NCBI GenBank assembly: GCA_002373555.1
Contig: DFKM01000170.1
Span: 1-7,345 of the forward strand
Reading direction: 5' to 3'
Source: Lachnospiraceae bacterium UBA3645
GTDB taxonomy: Bacteria > Bacillota > Clostridia > Lachnospirales > Lachnospiraceae
Length of the DNA stretch: 7,345 nt
The notes below the pieces were generated by a model. It worked only from the letters and a program-made list of their open reading frames with translations. It did no database searches and was not told the DNA's origin. This document shows, piece after piece, positions 1-6,809 of the stretch. Made by a program: the position numbers and the translations under genes. Numbering within the stretch: position 1 is the first letter of the stretch; each line of letters begins with the position of its first letter.

Positions 1-24
1 AAGCAATCGGAGCGACCCCTGTTT

Positions 25-42
25 CCGGTATCAGCATACCGG
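25..42. repeat. Perfect inverted repeat (7-bp stem, 4-nt loop)
   Basis: CCGGTAT at 25-31 is the exact reverse complement of ATACCGG at 36-42, with the loop CAGC between them. No T-tract follows on either strand, so it does not look like an intrinsic terminator. It could be an operator, an RNA hairpin or part of an unrecognised upstream gene. Only the pairing is certain. Confidence 0.55.
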
Positions 43-124
43 CACGGCGTCACTCAATCAAATTACTTCCCTCACCTGAGGATGCACCAGTATTTCCTTT
101 AGTCGGTAACCTACTACAACAAAT

Positions 125-130
125 AGAAAG
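125..130 (+). promoter_or_regulatory. Weak ribosome binding site of tgt
   Basis: AGAAAG lies 8 nt before the ATG at 139. It is a weak match to the anti-Shine-Dalgarno sequence, but the spacing is normal and there is no better in-frame start. The surrounding leader is almost free of G, which would keep the start unstructured. Confidence 0.5.
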
Positions 131-138
131 AAACAAAC

Positions 139-1281
139 ATGGATAAATATACCTTAATCAAGACCTCCGGCCGCGCCAAACGCGGCTCCTTCAAAACCCC
201 CCACGGCGAGATCCAGACTCCCGTCTTCATGAATGTCGGCACAGCCGCCGCCATCAAAGGCGCTGTCTCCGCCGCCGATCTGAAGAGCATCGGCACCCTC
301 GTCGAGCTCTCCAACACCTACCATCTTCATGTCCGCCCCGGCGACAGGATCGTCAAACAGATGGGCGGCCTGCATAAGTTCATGCACTGGGACAAGCCCA
401 TTCTCACTGATTCCGGCGGATTCCAGGTCTTCTCCCTGGCCGGTCTCCGGAAGATCAAAGAGGAAGGCGTACGCTTCAACTCCCATATTGACGGCCGGAA
501 GCTCTTCATCGGGCCCGAAGAAAGCATGCAGATCCAGAGCAATCTCGGCTCCGATATCGCCATGGCTTTTGACGAATGCGCACCGTACCCTTCCACCAGG
601 GAATACATGGAAAACAGCGTTGCACGGACGACCAGATGGCTCTACCGCTGCAAGGCCGAGCTCGACAGGCTCAATGCGCTGCCCGATACCGTCAATCCCG
701 GTCAGGTTCTCTTTGGCATCAACCAGGGCGGCACATTTGCGGATATCCGCGTTGAACACGCGAAGGCCATCCGCGAACTTGATCTGCCCGGCTACGCGAT
801 CGGCGGCCTGGCCGTCGGCGAAACGCATGCGCAGATGTATGAGATCCTGGATGCTGTCGTCCCGGAACTTCCGCAGAACAAGCCTGTCTATCTGATGGGC
901 GTCGGCACCCCCGCGAATATCCTCGAGGCTGTCGACCGCGGCGTGGATTTCTTCGACTGCGTTTATCCCACCAGGAACGGCCGGCACGGCCATGTCTATA
1001 CCAATCACGGCAAGATGAACATGATGAACGCCTGCTACGAGACCGATCCCCGGCCGATCGAGGAAGGCTGTCAGTGCCCGGTCTGCAGAGAAGGCTATTC
1101 CAGGGCGTATATCCGCCATCTTCTGAAGGCAAAGGAAATGCTGGGCCTGCGTTTTTGCGTCTTGCATAATTTATCTTTTTATAATACAATGATGGCTGAA
1201 ATACGCCAGGCCATTGAAGAGGGCCGGTATTCGGACTACAAAAAGGAAAAGCTTGCAGGCATGGAAGGCGGACAGGACTGA
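139..1281 (+). CDS. tgt: tRNA-guanine(34) transglycosylase
   Basis: Cytoplasmic enzyme that exchanges guanine at wobble position 34 of GUN-anticodon tRNAs (Asp, Asn, His, Tyr) for the queuosine precursor preQ1. The 380-residue product has the usual bacterial length and full TIM-barrel landmarks: DSGGFQ at 91-96 (D91, catalytic Asp), FDEC at 144-147 (D145, base recognition), GGLAVGE at 222-228 (base pocket) and FFDCVYPTR at 271-279 (D273, the nucleophile by family alignment). The C-terminal zinc site is intact: C311, C313 and C316 in CxCxxC, and H343 in LHN. The GGLAVGE pocket is the bacterial preQ1-type form rather than the eukaryotic queuine type; however, some gut clostridial enzymes are known to take queuine directly, so the substrate is inferred. 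The neighbour yajC follows after 52 nt, a common pairing, but queA is not seen upstream. Confidence 0.97.
   Translation: MDKYTLIKTSGRAKRGSFKTPHGEIQTPVFMNVGTAAAIKGAVSAADLKSIGTLVELSNTYHLHVRPGDRIVKQMGGLHKFMHWDKPILTDSGGFQVFSLAGLRKIKEEGVRFNSHIDGRKLFIGPEESMQIQSNLGSDIAMAFDECAPYPSTREYMENSVARTTRWLYRCKAELDRLNALPDTVNPGQVLFGINQGGTFADIRVEHAKAIRELDLPGYAIGGLAVGETHAQMYEILDAVVPELPQNKPVYLMGVGTPANILEAVDRGVDFFDCVYPTRNGRHGHVYTNHGKMNMMNACYETDPRPIEEGCQCPVCREGYSRAYIRHLLKAKEMLGLRFCVLHNLSFYNTMMAEIRQAIEEGRYSDYKKEKLAGMEGGQD
1155..1185 (+). promoter_or_regulatory. Possible internal promoter in the 3' end of tgt, reading towards yajC
   Basis: A perfect -10 box TATAAT lies at 1180-1185 in an unusually AT-rich stretch of the tgt coding sequence (about 1150-1191). 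The best -35 candidate, TTGCGT at 1155-1160, matches only three consensus bases and sits 19 nt away; TTGCAT at 1162-1167 is too close. If active, transcription would start near 1192, about 140 nt before yajC. The -10 is good and the -35 is poor, so this is tentative. Confidence 0.35.
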
Positions 1282-1333
1282 ATTGAAAGGTCCTTTCTGA
1301 GAGGATCTGCCGGCAGGCAGGGAGGGTCATAAT

Positions 1334-1636
1334 ATGTTACTTGCAGCAACCGGCGGCGGAATGAGCGGAACTTTCTGGGTTCTTTACATTGTCATCATCT
1401 TTGCTTTCATGTATTTTGTGGTCATTCGTCCGCAGAACAAGCAGAAGAAGCAGCAGACGGAACTGATGAACAACATGGAAGTTGGCGATTCCTGCCTTAC
1501 CACCAGCGGTTTCTACGGCACCATCATTGACATCACCGAGGATGTCGTGATCGTCGAGTTCGGCAGCAACAAGAACTGCCGTATCCCCATGCAGAAAGCC
1601 GCGATCGTGCAGATAGAGAAGCCTTCACAGGATTGA
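1334..1636 (+). CDS. yajC: Preprotein translocase subunit YajC
   Basis: Small inner-membrane accessory protein of the Sec export machinery, associated with SecDF at the SecYEG channel. The 100-residue product has the family layout: a short N-terminal tail, one hydrophobic transmembrane helix at about 13-31, then the hallmark stop-transfer RPQNKQKKQ at 32-40, and a cytoplasmic beta-rich domain with MEVGDSCLTTSGFYGTI at 48-64. A strong Shine-Dalgarno GGAGGG at 1321-1326 lies 7 nt before the ATG and fixes the start. It follows tgt after 52 nt. An intrinsic terminator begins 38 nt after the stop codon, so yajC is the last gene of its unit; secDF and other genes that often follow in clostridia are not here. 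Confidence 0.94.
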   Translation: MLLAATGGGMSGTFWVLYIVIIFAFMYFVVIRPQNKQKKQQTELMNNMEVGDSCLTTSGFYGTIIDITEDVVIVEFGSNKNCRIPMQKAAIVQIEKPSQD

Positions 1637-1674
1637 GCAAGGCACATCAAGTGAACATGTAAGTCTAATGTGAG

Positions 1675-1706
1675 GAGCAAATGATGCACATCATTTGCTC
1701 TCTTTT
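1675..1706 (+). terminator. Intrinsic terminator after yajC
   Basis: A perfect 11-bp stem, 1675-1685 paired with 1690-1700, closes a 4-nt loop (GCAC) and is followed by TCTTTT at 1701-1706 and a further T-run at 1711-1714. A G-U pair can extend the stem by one. The stem is AT-rich for a terminator but long. No T-tract follows on the minus strand, so it acts on + strand transcripts and separates tgt-yajC from the next block. There is too little leader upstream for a T-box or other attenuator arrangement. Confidence 0.82.
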
Positions 1707-1724
1707 GGCATTTTAATCTATATT
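1695..1724 (+). promoter_or_regulatory. Possible promoter of the membrane protein gene
   Basis: TTGCTC at 1695-1700 and TATATT at 1719-1724 are separated by 18 nt in the only AT-rich gap before the gene at 1742. The -35 candidate overlaps the 3' arm of the preceding terminator. A better-looking -35, TTGGCA at 1705-1710, has no -10 at proper spacing. A promoter is expected here because a terminator closes the previous unit, but the exact boxes are uncertain. Confidence 0.3.
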
Positions 1725-1730
1725 TATTGC

Positions 1731-1735
1731 AGGAA
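1731..1735 (+). promoter_or_regulatory. Ribosome binding site deciding the start at 1742
   Basis: AGGAA lies 6 nt before the ATG at 1742. An in-frame TTG at 1727 would add five residues, but it is upstream of this site and has no Shine-Dalgarno of its own, so the ATG is preferred. Confidence 0.7.
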
Positions 1736-1741
1736 CCTTTT

Positions 1742-3244
1742 ATGGCAAAAAAGATCAAAATTGAGGATCTGACGGCAGAACTGACGCCGATCCAGGAATA
1801 CGAGCTCGGTCTCTCCTATGAAGACATGGCCGACAAGCTGCAGATCGAGGAATACCGGGCCCGGTATTATACCAGAGCGCGGGATATCTTCAAGCATCTC
1901 GTAGCGATGGTCAAAGAGGGAGAGATCACGTTCGCGGAGGAAATGCCGGAAGCAGAACCGGCAGAGGCAGATCCGCAGGAAGCCGAGCCGGCCGAAGAGG
2001 AAGAAGCGGAGGAGATCTCCGCGCCGGAATCCTTCACGGATGATGAGGACGGTGCCGATCACAAACCGGCAGAGCCTGACAGGACGGACGACCCGGAATA
2101 TATCCGTAAGTGTCTGTCGCTCAAAAATCTGAAGAAAGTACGCAACCGTGTGCGTGAAAAGGCGTATGCTTCCCGTGCGAAGACCATCATCGAGGCGTAT
2201 CAGAGCGCCTCGGATCTGCGGGATCATGCGGCGACCGCCGCGGAGCTGCGCTACGCCGCCGACCAGTACGAGGGCATGGCGAAGCTGATCAAAAAGAACA
2301 AGCTTCTGGAGAAGCATACAGAGCCGGGATTATATGCACAGGCCATTGCCTGCAATGATTACGAAGAGCAGGCGGCCAAGCTGAAGAAGCGCGCCATGAA
2401 GATGGAGCAGCGTATAAGACTCCGGCTTCTGATGCTTGGCGCGGCTGCCGTGCTCGTTCTCCTCACCGTCTTCGGCTTCACGAAGACCAGCACCTATCTG
2501 AAACTCAAGGGCGACTTTGAGATGATGATCGGCATGGAGGACAAGGCCTGGCAGGCGTACGGAAGCGCGCTGAAGAATCACGGCCGTGAGGACCTTCGGG
2601 GCACCTATGATGCCGCCAGAAGAGCCGCCGGGATCAAGGCGTATAACGAAGGCAGCTGGGATACCGCGAGAGATACGCTCCGGGAGATCGCACAGAGCGG
2701 TGATGCGGAAGCGGACGCGATGTATGCCGGCGCCGAGAAGAAGCATATCGCAGCGGCACATGCCGGACAGACCGTGCATTTCGCGGGCACCGACTGGACC
2801 GTGCTGGAAAATGACGGCAGCGAGGCATTGCTGCTCCGTCTGGAGAACATTCCCGAGGTCGCATTTTCCGCAGACGGAAAGCCCTGCACCTGGGCGGACT
2901 CGTCGCTCCGGGCCTATCTGAATGATGGCTACATTACGGAAAAATTCACGCCGGAAGAGGCGGCGCTTCTACTGGAGAGCGATCTTGCGGAGGAGCCTTC
3001 GCAGACCGGTACGGACGTGAATCCGGCAACGTCGGACAGGGTATATATTTTCAGTATCGGCGAGTTTGAGCAGTATAAAAACCTTTTCCCGGAATGGAAG
3101 AAGGACACGTGGCTCCGGACACCGGGAGAACACGCGGGCATGGAAGCATTCGCAGGGATAGAAAACAAAGTAATGCCGAATGGGTATGATGTCGGGACAG
3201 ACGCCATTCGCGTAAAGCCTGTTATCAAAGTGGATCTTTCATAA
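1742..3244 (+). CDS. Single-pass membrane protein with DUF6273-like extracellular domain, function unknown
   Basis: I do not recognise a named gene. The 500-residue product reads, in order: a short N-terminal domain (1-62) with a possible helix-turn-helix at about 22-52; an acidic, proline- and alanine-rich linker (65-117) containing the hexapeptide EAEPAE twice (70-75, 80-85); a charged helical region with TPR-like spacing (about 118-222); a strongly basic flank (212-228) and one transmembrane helix (about 229-248). The basic flank predicts N-terminus inside, C-terminus outside. Outside are two TPR-like helical pairs (about 251-335), then a domain at about 340-500 resembling DUF6273: DWTVL, TWADSSLRAYLN (383-394), DRVYIFSIGEFEQY (432-445), WLRTPG (457-462) and a closing IRVKPVIKV. 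It lies 27 nt before ilvD, so co-transcription is likely. A sensory or scaffold role is possible but not shown. Codon use matches the neighbours. Confidence 0.88.
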   Translation: MAKKIKIEDLTAELTPIQEYELGLSYEDMADKLQIEEYRARYYTRARDIFKHLVAMVKEGEITFAEEMPEAEPAEADPQEAEPAEEEEAEEISAPESFTDDEDGADHKPAEPDRTDDPEYIRKCLSLKNLKKVRNRVREKAYASRAKTIIEAYQSASDLRDHAATAAELRYAADQYEGMAKLIKKNKLLEKHTEPGLYAQAIACNDYEEQAAKLKKRAMKMEQRIRLRLLMLGAAAVLVLLTVFGFTKTSTYLKLKGDFEMMIGMEDKAWQAYGSALKNHGREDLRGTYDAARRAAGIKAYNEGSWDTARDTLREIAQSGDAEADAMYAGAEKKHIAAAHAGQTVHFAGTDWTVLENDGSEALLLRLENIPEVAFSADGKPCTWADSSLRAYLNDGYITEKFTPEEAALLLESDLAEEPSQTGTDVNPATSDRVYIFSIGEFEQYKNLFPEWKKDTWLRTPGEHAGMEAFAGIENKVMPNGYDVGTDAIRVKPVIKVDLS

Positions 3245-3259
3245 GACGAATTCAAGTAC

Positions 3260-3265
3260 GGAGGG
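3260..3265 (+). promoter_or_regulatory. Strong ribosome binding site of ilvD
   Basis: GGAGGG lies 6 nt before the ATG at 3272 and sits within the 27-nt gap after the preceding stop codon. No promoter or terminator fits in this gap, which supports read-through from the upstream gene. Confidence 0.75.
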
Positions 3266-3271
3266 ATAATA

Positions 3272-4936
3272 ATGAAGAGTGATTCTGTAACGAAGGGGAT
3301 GCAGCAGGCTCCGCACAGATCTTTATTCAATGCGCTGGGCATGACGGAAGAAGAGCTTAACAGACCGCTTGTCGGTATCGTCAGTTCCTATAATGAGATC
3401 GTTCCGGGACATATGAATCTGGACAAGATCGTTGACGCCGTCAAACAGGGCGTCGCCATGGCCGGCGGCACGCCCATCGTTTTCCCCGCGATCGCGGTCT
3501 GCGACGGCATCGCCATGGGCCATATCGGCATGAAATATTCTCTGGTCACCAGAGACCTGATCTGCGACTCCACGGAGTGCATGGCGCTCGCGCACGCATT
3601 TGACGCGCTGGTCATGGTACCGAACTGTGACAAGAACGTGCCCGGCCTCCTGATGGCAGCCGCCAGGCTCAATATTCCCACCGTATTCGTCAGCGGCGGT
3701 CCGATGCTGGCCGGCCGCGTCAAGGGGCAGAAGCGCTCCCTTTCCTCCATGTTCGAAGCAGTCGGCAGCTATGCCGCCGGTACCATGACGGAAGACGATG
3801 TCCGGGAATTCGAGAATTCCGTGTGTCCGACCTGCGGTTCCTGCTCCGGCATGTATACCGCCAACTCCATGAACTGCCTGACCGAAGCGATCGGCATGGG
3901 CCTGGAAGGCAACGGCACCATTCCCGCCGTCTATTCCGCGAGGATCAAGCTTGCGAAGCACGCCGGCATGAAGGTCATGGAACTGCTGGAGAAAAATATC
4001 CGTCCGAGAGATATCATGAATGAGAAGGCGTTCCTGAACGCGCTGACCGTCGACATGGCGCTCGGATGTTCCACGAATACCATGCTCCACCTGCCCGCGA
4101 TCGCGCACGAAGCCGGCGTCAATCTGGATCTTTCGCTGGCGAACGAGATCAGCAGACGCACGCCGAACCTCTGCCATCTGGCACCGGCCGGTCCTACCTA
4201 CATGGAGGATCTGTACCAGGCGGGCGGCGTGTACGCGGTCATGAAGGAGCTGACCAAGAAGAACCTGCTTTATACCGATCTGATCACTGCGACCGGCAAG
4301 ACGGTCGGTGAAAATATTGCGAAGGCCGTCAACCGGGATCCGGAGGTCATCCGCCCGGTCGAGAATCCCTATTCCGAGACCGGCGGTCTGGCGATCCTGA
4401 CCGGCAACCTGGCACCCGATTCCGGCGTTGTCAAGCGTTCCGCTGTCGTTCCGGAGATGATGAAGCACGAAGGTCCCGCGAGGGTCTTTGACTGCGAAGA
4501 GGATGCGATTGCTGCCATCAAGGGCGGAAAGATTGTGCCCGGTGATGTCGTCGTTATCCGTTATGAGGGCCCGAAGGGCGGCCCCGGTATGAGAGAGATG
4601 CTCAATCCCACGTCTGCGATCGCGGGCATGGGCCTCGGCGCAAGCGTAGCGCTGATCACGGACGGCAGATTCTCCGGCGCTTCCAGAGGCGCGTCGATCG
4701 GACACGTTTCGCCGGAAGCAGCTGTCGGCGGACCGATCGCGCTGGTGCATGAGGGCGATATCATTTCCATCGACATCGATGCCTGCCGGCTCGATCTGAA
4801 GGTCGATGATGAAGAGCTTGCGAGAAGAAAAGCGGAATGGAAGCCGAAGGAGCCGAAGGTCACCACCGGCTATCTTGCCAGATATGCGAAGCTGGTCACA
4901 TCCGGCAACCGCGGCGCCATTCTTGAGATCAAGTGA
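3272..4936 (+). CDS. ilvD: Dihydroxy-acid dehydratase
   Basis: Iron-sulfur enzyme that dehydrates 2,3-dihydroxy-isovalerate and 2,3-dihydroxy-3-methylvalerate to the 2-keto acids, the third common step of valine and isoleucine synthesis (also feeding leucine and pantothenate). The 554 residues match the usual length. Visible family motifs are NEIVPGH (41-47), VCDGIAMGH (76-84), NCDKNVPG (118-125), [21 protein letters not shown] (185-205) and GRFSGASRG (465-473). Cluster cysteines by family comparison are C119 (NCDK) and C191 (GSCSG). The first motif has PGH where the actinobacterial and plant [2Fe-2S] enzymes have a cysteine, as in E. coli IlvD, which carries an oxygen-labile [4Fe-4S] cluster. 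C77 could supply the third ligand. An oxygen-sensitive enzyme would suit an anaerobe; that is inference. ilvB follows after 23 nt, so the two are surely one transcript. Confidence 0.97.
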   Translation: MKSDSVTKGMQQAPHRSLFNALGMTEEELNRPLVGIVSSYNEIVPGHMNLDKIVDAVKQGVAMAGGTPIVFPAIAVCDGIAMGHIGMKYSLVTRDLICDSTECMALAHAFDALVMVPNCDKNVPGLLMAAARLNIPTVFVSGGPMLAGRVKGQKRSLSSMFEAVGSYAAGTMTEDDVREFENSVCPTCGSCSGMYTANSMNCLTEAIGMGLEGNGTIPAVYSARIKLAKHAGMKVMELLEKNIRPRDIMNEKAFLNALTVDMALGCSTNTMLHLPAIAHEAGVNLDLSLANEISRRTPNLCHLAPAGPTYMEDLYQAGGVYAVMKELTKKNLLYTDLITATGKTVGENIAKAVNRDPEVIRPVENPYSETGGLAILTGNLAPDSGVVKRSAVVPEMMKHEGPARVFDCEEDAIAAIKGGKIVPGDVVVIRYEGPKGGPGMREMLNPTSAIAGMGLGASVALITDGRFSGASRGASIGHVSPEAAVGGPIALVHEGDIISIDIDACRLDLKVDDEELARRKAEWKPKEPKVTTGYLARYAKLVTSGNRGAILEIK

Positions 4937-4944
4937 CATACAAC

Positions 4945-4951
4945 GGGGGAG
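4945..4951 (+). promoter_or_regulatory. Ribosome binding site of ilvB
   Basis: GGGGGAG lies 8 nt before the ATG at 4960 inside the 23-nt gap between ilvD and ilvB. It fixes the start of ilvB. Confidence 0.65.
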
Positions 4952-4959
4952 TTAATTGA

Positions 4960-6636
4960 ATGAAGCTTAACGGTTCACAGATCGTGATGGAGTGCCTTCT
5001 GGAGCAGGGCGTGGATACCGTTTTCGGCTATCCGGGAGGCGCCATTCTGAATGTTTATGATGCTCTGTATCACTACAGGGACAGGATCCACCATGTGAGA
5101 ACGTCGCATGAGCAGGGTGCTGCCCATGCTGCGGACGGCTATGCCCGCACGACCGGCAAGGTCGGCGTCTGCTTTGCGACGTCCGGCCCCGGCGCGACCA
5201 ACCTGGTCACGGGTCTGGCCACCGCCTATATGGATTCGGTGCCGGTCGTTGCGATCACCTGCAATGTCGGCAATGCCGTCCTGGGTAAGGATTCCTTCCA
5301 GGAGGTCGATATCGCCGGCGTGGCGATTCCGATCACGAAATACGGTACGATCGTCAAGCGCGTGGAGGATATCGCGCCAACGATCCGCAGGGCTTTCCGA
5401 CTGGCGAAGAAGGGCCGTCCCGGTCCGGTGCTCGTCGATATCACGAAGGATGTCACCGCTGCGGTCACGGAATTCGAGCCCAAGCAGCCCGATCCGATCG
5501 TGAAGGATGAAGTGAAGATCAAAGAGAGAGAAATCGAAACAGCGCTTTCGATGATCCGCGAAGCGAAGAAGCCGGTCATTTTTGCCGGCGGCGGCGTGAT
5601 CGCCGCGAATGCTTCCGCCGAGCTTGCGGAATTTGTAGACAAAGTCGATGCGCCGGTGACGCTCTCTCTGATGGGCCAGGGCGCTTTTGACGAAGCCGAT
5701 CCCCGCTATATGGGCATGCTCGGCATGCACGGCACGAAGACTACGAACTTTTCCGTGGCGGAATGCGATCTGCTGATCGGCATCGGCGTGCGTTTTTCCG
5801 ACAGATGTACCGGCAATACCGAGAAATTCGCCTCGAACGCGAAGATCATCCATATCGATATTGATCCCGCGGAGATCAACAAGAACATCCGCACGGATGC
5901 ATCGATCATCGGCGATATCAAACCGGTGCTTACGGAACTGAATGCGAAGCTTGCGGCACAGTCGCATCCGGAATGGATGGCGAAGGTGCAGGAGCGCAAG
6001 AAACAGTATCCGATGCCCGTGGAAGCGGGCCTTTCCGGTCCCTGGATCATTTCCATGATCGACCGGAATACACCGGAGGACACCGTGATCGTCACGGATG
6101 TCGGCCAGCATCAGATGTGGTCGGCCCAGTATTATACCTACAGACAGCCGCGCACCTTCTTAAGCTCCGGCGGTCTGGGAACGATGGGCTACGGTCTCGG
6201 CGCGGCGATCGGTGCGAAGACGGCCTTCCCGGAGCGCACGGTCGTACAGGTGACCGGCGACGGATGCTTCCGCATGAACATGAATGAACTGGCTACTGCC
6301 AGCCGCTACAATATCCCGATCATCGAGATCGTGATCGACAACCGTGTTCTGGGTATGGTCCGCCAGTGGCAGACACTGTATTACGGCGCCCGCTACAGCG
6401 CCACCGTCCTTGAAGACAAGGTCGACTACTGCAAGGTGGCAGAGGGCCTGGGATGCCGGGCCATCCAGGTCAATACTCTCGCCGAGCTTGAGCCCGCTCT
6501 CAAAGAGGCCATTGCCTCCAAAGAGCCCGTCCTGGTCAACTGCGTCATCGATGAAGATGACAAGGTCTTCCCCATGGTCTCCCCCGGAGCTTCCATAGAA
6601 GAAGCCTTCGACGAGAAGGACATGATGAAAAAATAA
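4960..6636 (+). CDS. ilvB: Acetolactate synthase, large catalytic subunit
   Basis: Thiamine-diphosphate enzyme condensing pyruvate with a second pyruvate or 2-ketobutyrate to acetolactate or acetohydroxybutyrate, the first common step of branched-chain amino acid synthesis. The 558-residue product has all three domains: the N-terminal Pyr domain with FGYPGGAILNVYDAL (22-36) and SHEQGAAHAADGYAR (49-63), in which E51 is the activating glutamate; a middle FAD-type domain with GVRFSDRCTG (276-285); and the C-terminal PP domain with GDG at 433-435, N461 completing the diphosphate motif, and LGMVRQWQ (464-471). The FAD domain and the FQEVDIAG segment (113-120) argue for the anabolic AHAS type rather than the catabolic, FAD-free AlsS. 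The usual GQVP loop reads CNVG (101-104), lacking the proline tied to sulfonylurea binding in plants; as I recall, NVG is common in clostridial IlvB. No regulatory subunit gene follows. Confidence 0.96.
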   Translation: MKLNGSQIVMECLLEQGVDTVFGYPGGAILNVYDALYHYRDRIHHVRTSHEQGAAHAADGYARTTGKVGVCFATSGPGATNLVTGLATAYMDSVPVVAITCNVGNAVLGKDSFQEVDIAGVAIPITKYGTIVKRVEDIAPTIRRAFRLAKKGRPGPVLVDITKDVTAAVTEFEPKQPDPIVKDEVKIKEREIETALSMIREAKKPVIFAGGGVIAANASAELAEFVDKVDAPVTLSLMGQGAFDEADPRYMGMLGMHGTKTTNFSVAECDLLIGIGVRFSDRCTGNTEKFASNAKIIHIDIDPAEINKNIRTDASIIGDIKPVLTELNAKLAAQSHPEWMAKVQERKKQYPMPVEAGLSGPWIISMIDRNTPEDTVIVTDVGQHQMWSAQYYTYRQPRTFLSSGGLGTMGYGLGAAIGAKTAFPERTVVQVTGDGCFRMNMNELATASRYNIPIIEIVIDNRVLGMVRQWQTLYYGARYSATVLEDKVDYCKVAEGLGCRAIQVNTLAELEPALKEAIASKEPVLVNCVIDEDDKVFPMVSPGASIEEAFDEKDMMKK

Positions 6637-6809
6637 AAAAGTGCCGCGAAAATGCCCCGGGCCTCTTTAAGAATTGAAAAAGCTGTACCTTTGGGACAGC
6701 CTGCCCGGGGCTCAGGACCGGCAGAAGAGTCCTGCACCGCGGTTTTCGGATACAGACATCACCGACAGCAAAGCTAAGCCTACAGACACACAGGAGGAAT
6801 AAATAAGAA
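6637..6809 (+). other. Structured gap between ilvB and serC, possible leader RNA
   Basis: This 173-nt gap has strong folding potential. A perfect 9-bp GC stem pairs 6654-6662 with 6703-6711. Inside it is a 5-bp hairpin, 6682-6686 with 6696-6700. After it is a 6-bp hairpin, 6713-6718 with 6729-6734. An outer helix can close the whole set in one of two mutually exclusive ways: 6647-6652 with 6743-6748, or 6644-6648 with 6738-6742. Together they form a multi-branched fold of about 105 nt that ends some 60 nt before serC. No T-tract follows the main stem, so it is not a standard terminator. I cannot name an RNA family. No clear promoter boxes are visible. It could be a serC leader, a transcript-end stabiliser or a dispersed repeat. 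Confidence 0.45.
6792..6797 (+). promoter_or_regulatory. Ribosome binding site of serC
   Basis: AGGAGG, a full-strength Shine-Dalgarno, lies 12 nt before the ATG at 6810. That is longer than the optimum, but no nearer in-frame start exists and the protein aligns from this methionine. Confidence 0.7.

Larger units (their letters stand above)
1..138. other. Unassigned region upstream of tgt
   Basis: No gene can be assigned here. One + strand frame stays open from position 3 to a stop at 144-146, and another from 1 to 102, but both are short, lack a visible start inside the window and resemble no family I know. The minus strand is broken by stops. Bases 61-138 are visibly more AT-rich than the genes that follow, as expected for a leader. 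I see no convincing -35/-10 pair for tgt. The gene usually found just before tgt in clostridia, queA, is not recognisable here: no frame ends in a QueA-like C-terminus. Confidence 0.5.

Noticed and set aside
1285..1297. Inverted repeat GAAAGG-T-CCTTTC between tgt and yajC as a terminator
   Set aside because: The single-base loop is too small to form a real hairpin of that length and no T-tract follows; tgt and yajC are most likely co-transcribed.
3050..3079. TATAAA at 3074-3079 as an internal promoter for ilvD
   Set aside because: No acceptable -35 at 16-18 nt (the best has three consensus matches), and a promoter is not needed given the short gap to the upstream gene.
3323..4939. Long open frame of 538 codons on the minus strand opposite ilvD, with similar long antisense frames opposite tgt (154-1167) and ilvB (4975-6111)
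   Set aside because: They mirror strongly supported genes, arise from the GC-biased third positions of the sense strand, have no ribosome binding sites and their products have compositions typical of shadow frames (rich in Arg, His, Asp, Gly).
5260..5273. Loss of the GQVP proline in IlvB as a natural herbicide-resistance mutation
   Set aside because: The NVG form at this loop is, as far as I recall, common in clostridial IlvB proteins, so it is probably a lineage trait and not a special adaptation.
6626..6640. A-rich tract around the ilvB stop codon as a slippery site
   Set aside because: IlvB is already full length at the normal stop, and the shifted frames lead to no recognisable domain.
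6637..6777. Frame of ilvB stays open for 46 codons after its stop codon, including an ATG at 6652 giving a 41-residue ORF
   Set aside because: A run of that length is expected fairly often at this base composition. The ATG has no Shine-Dalgarno and the stretch coincides with the paired RNA structure, so readthrough or a small gene is not supported.
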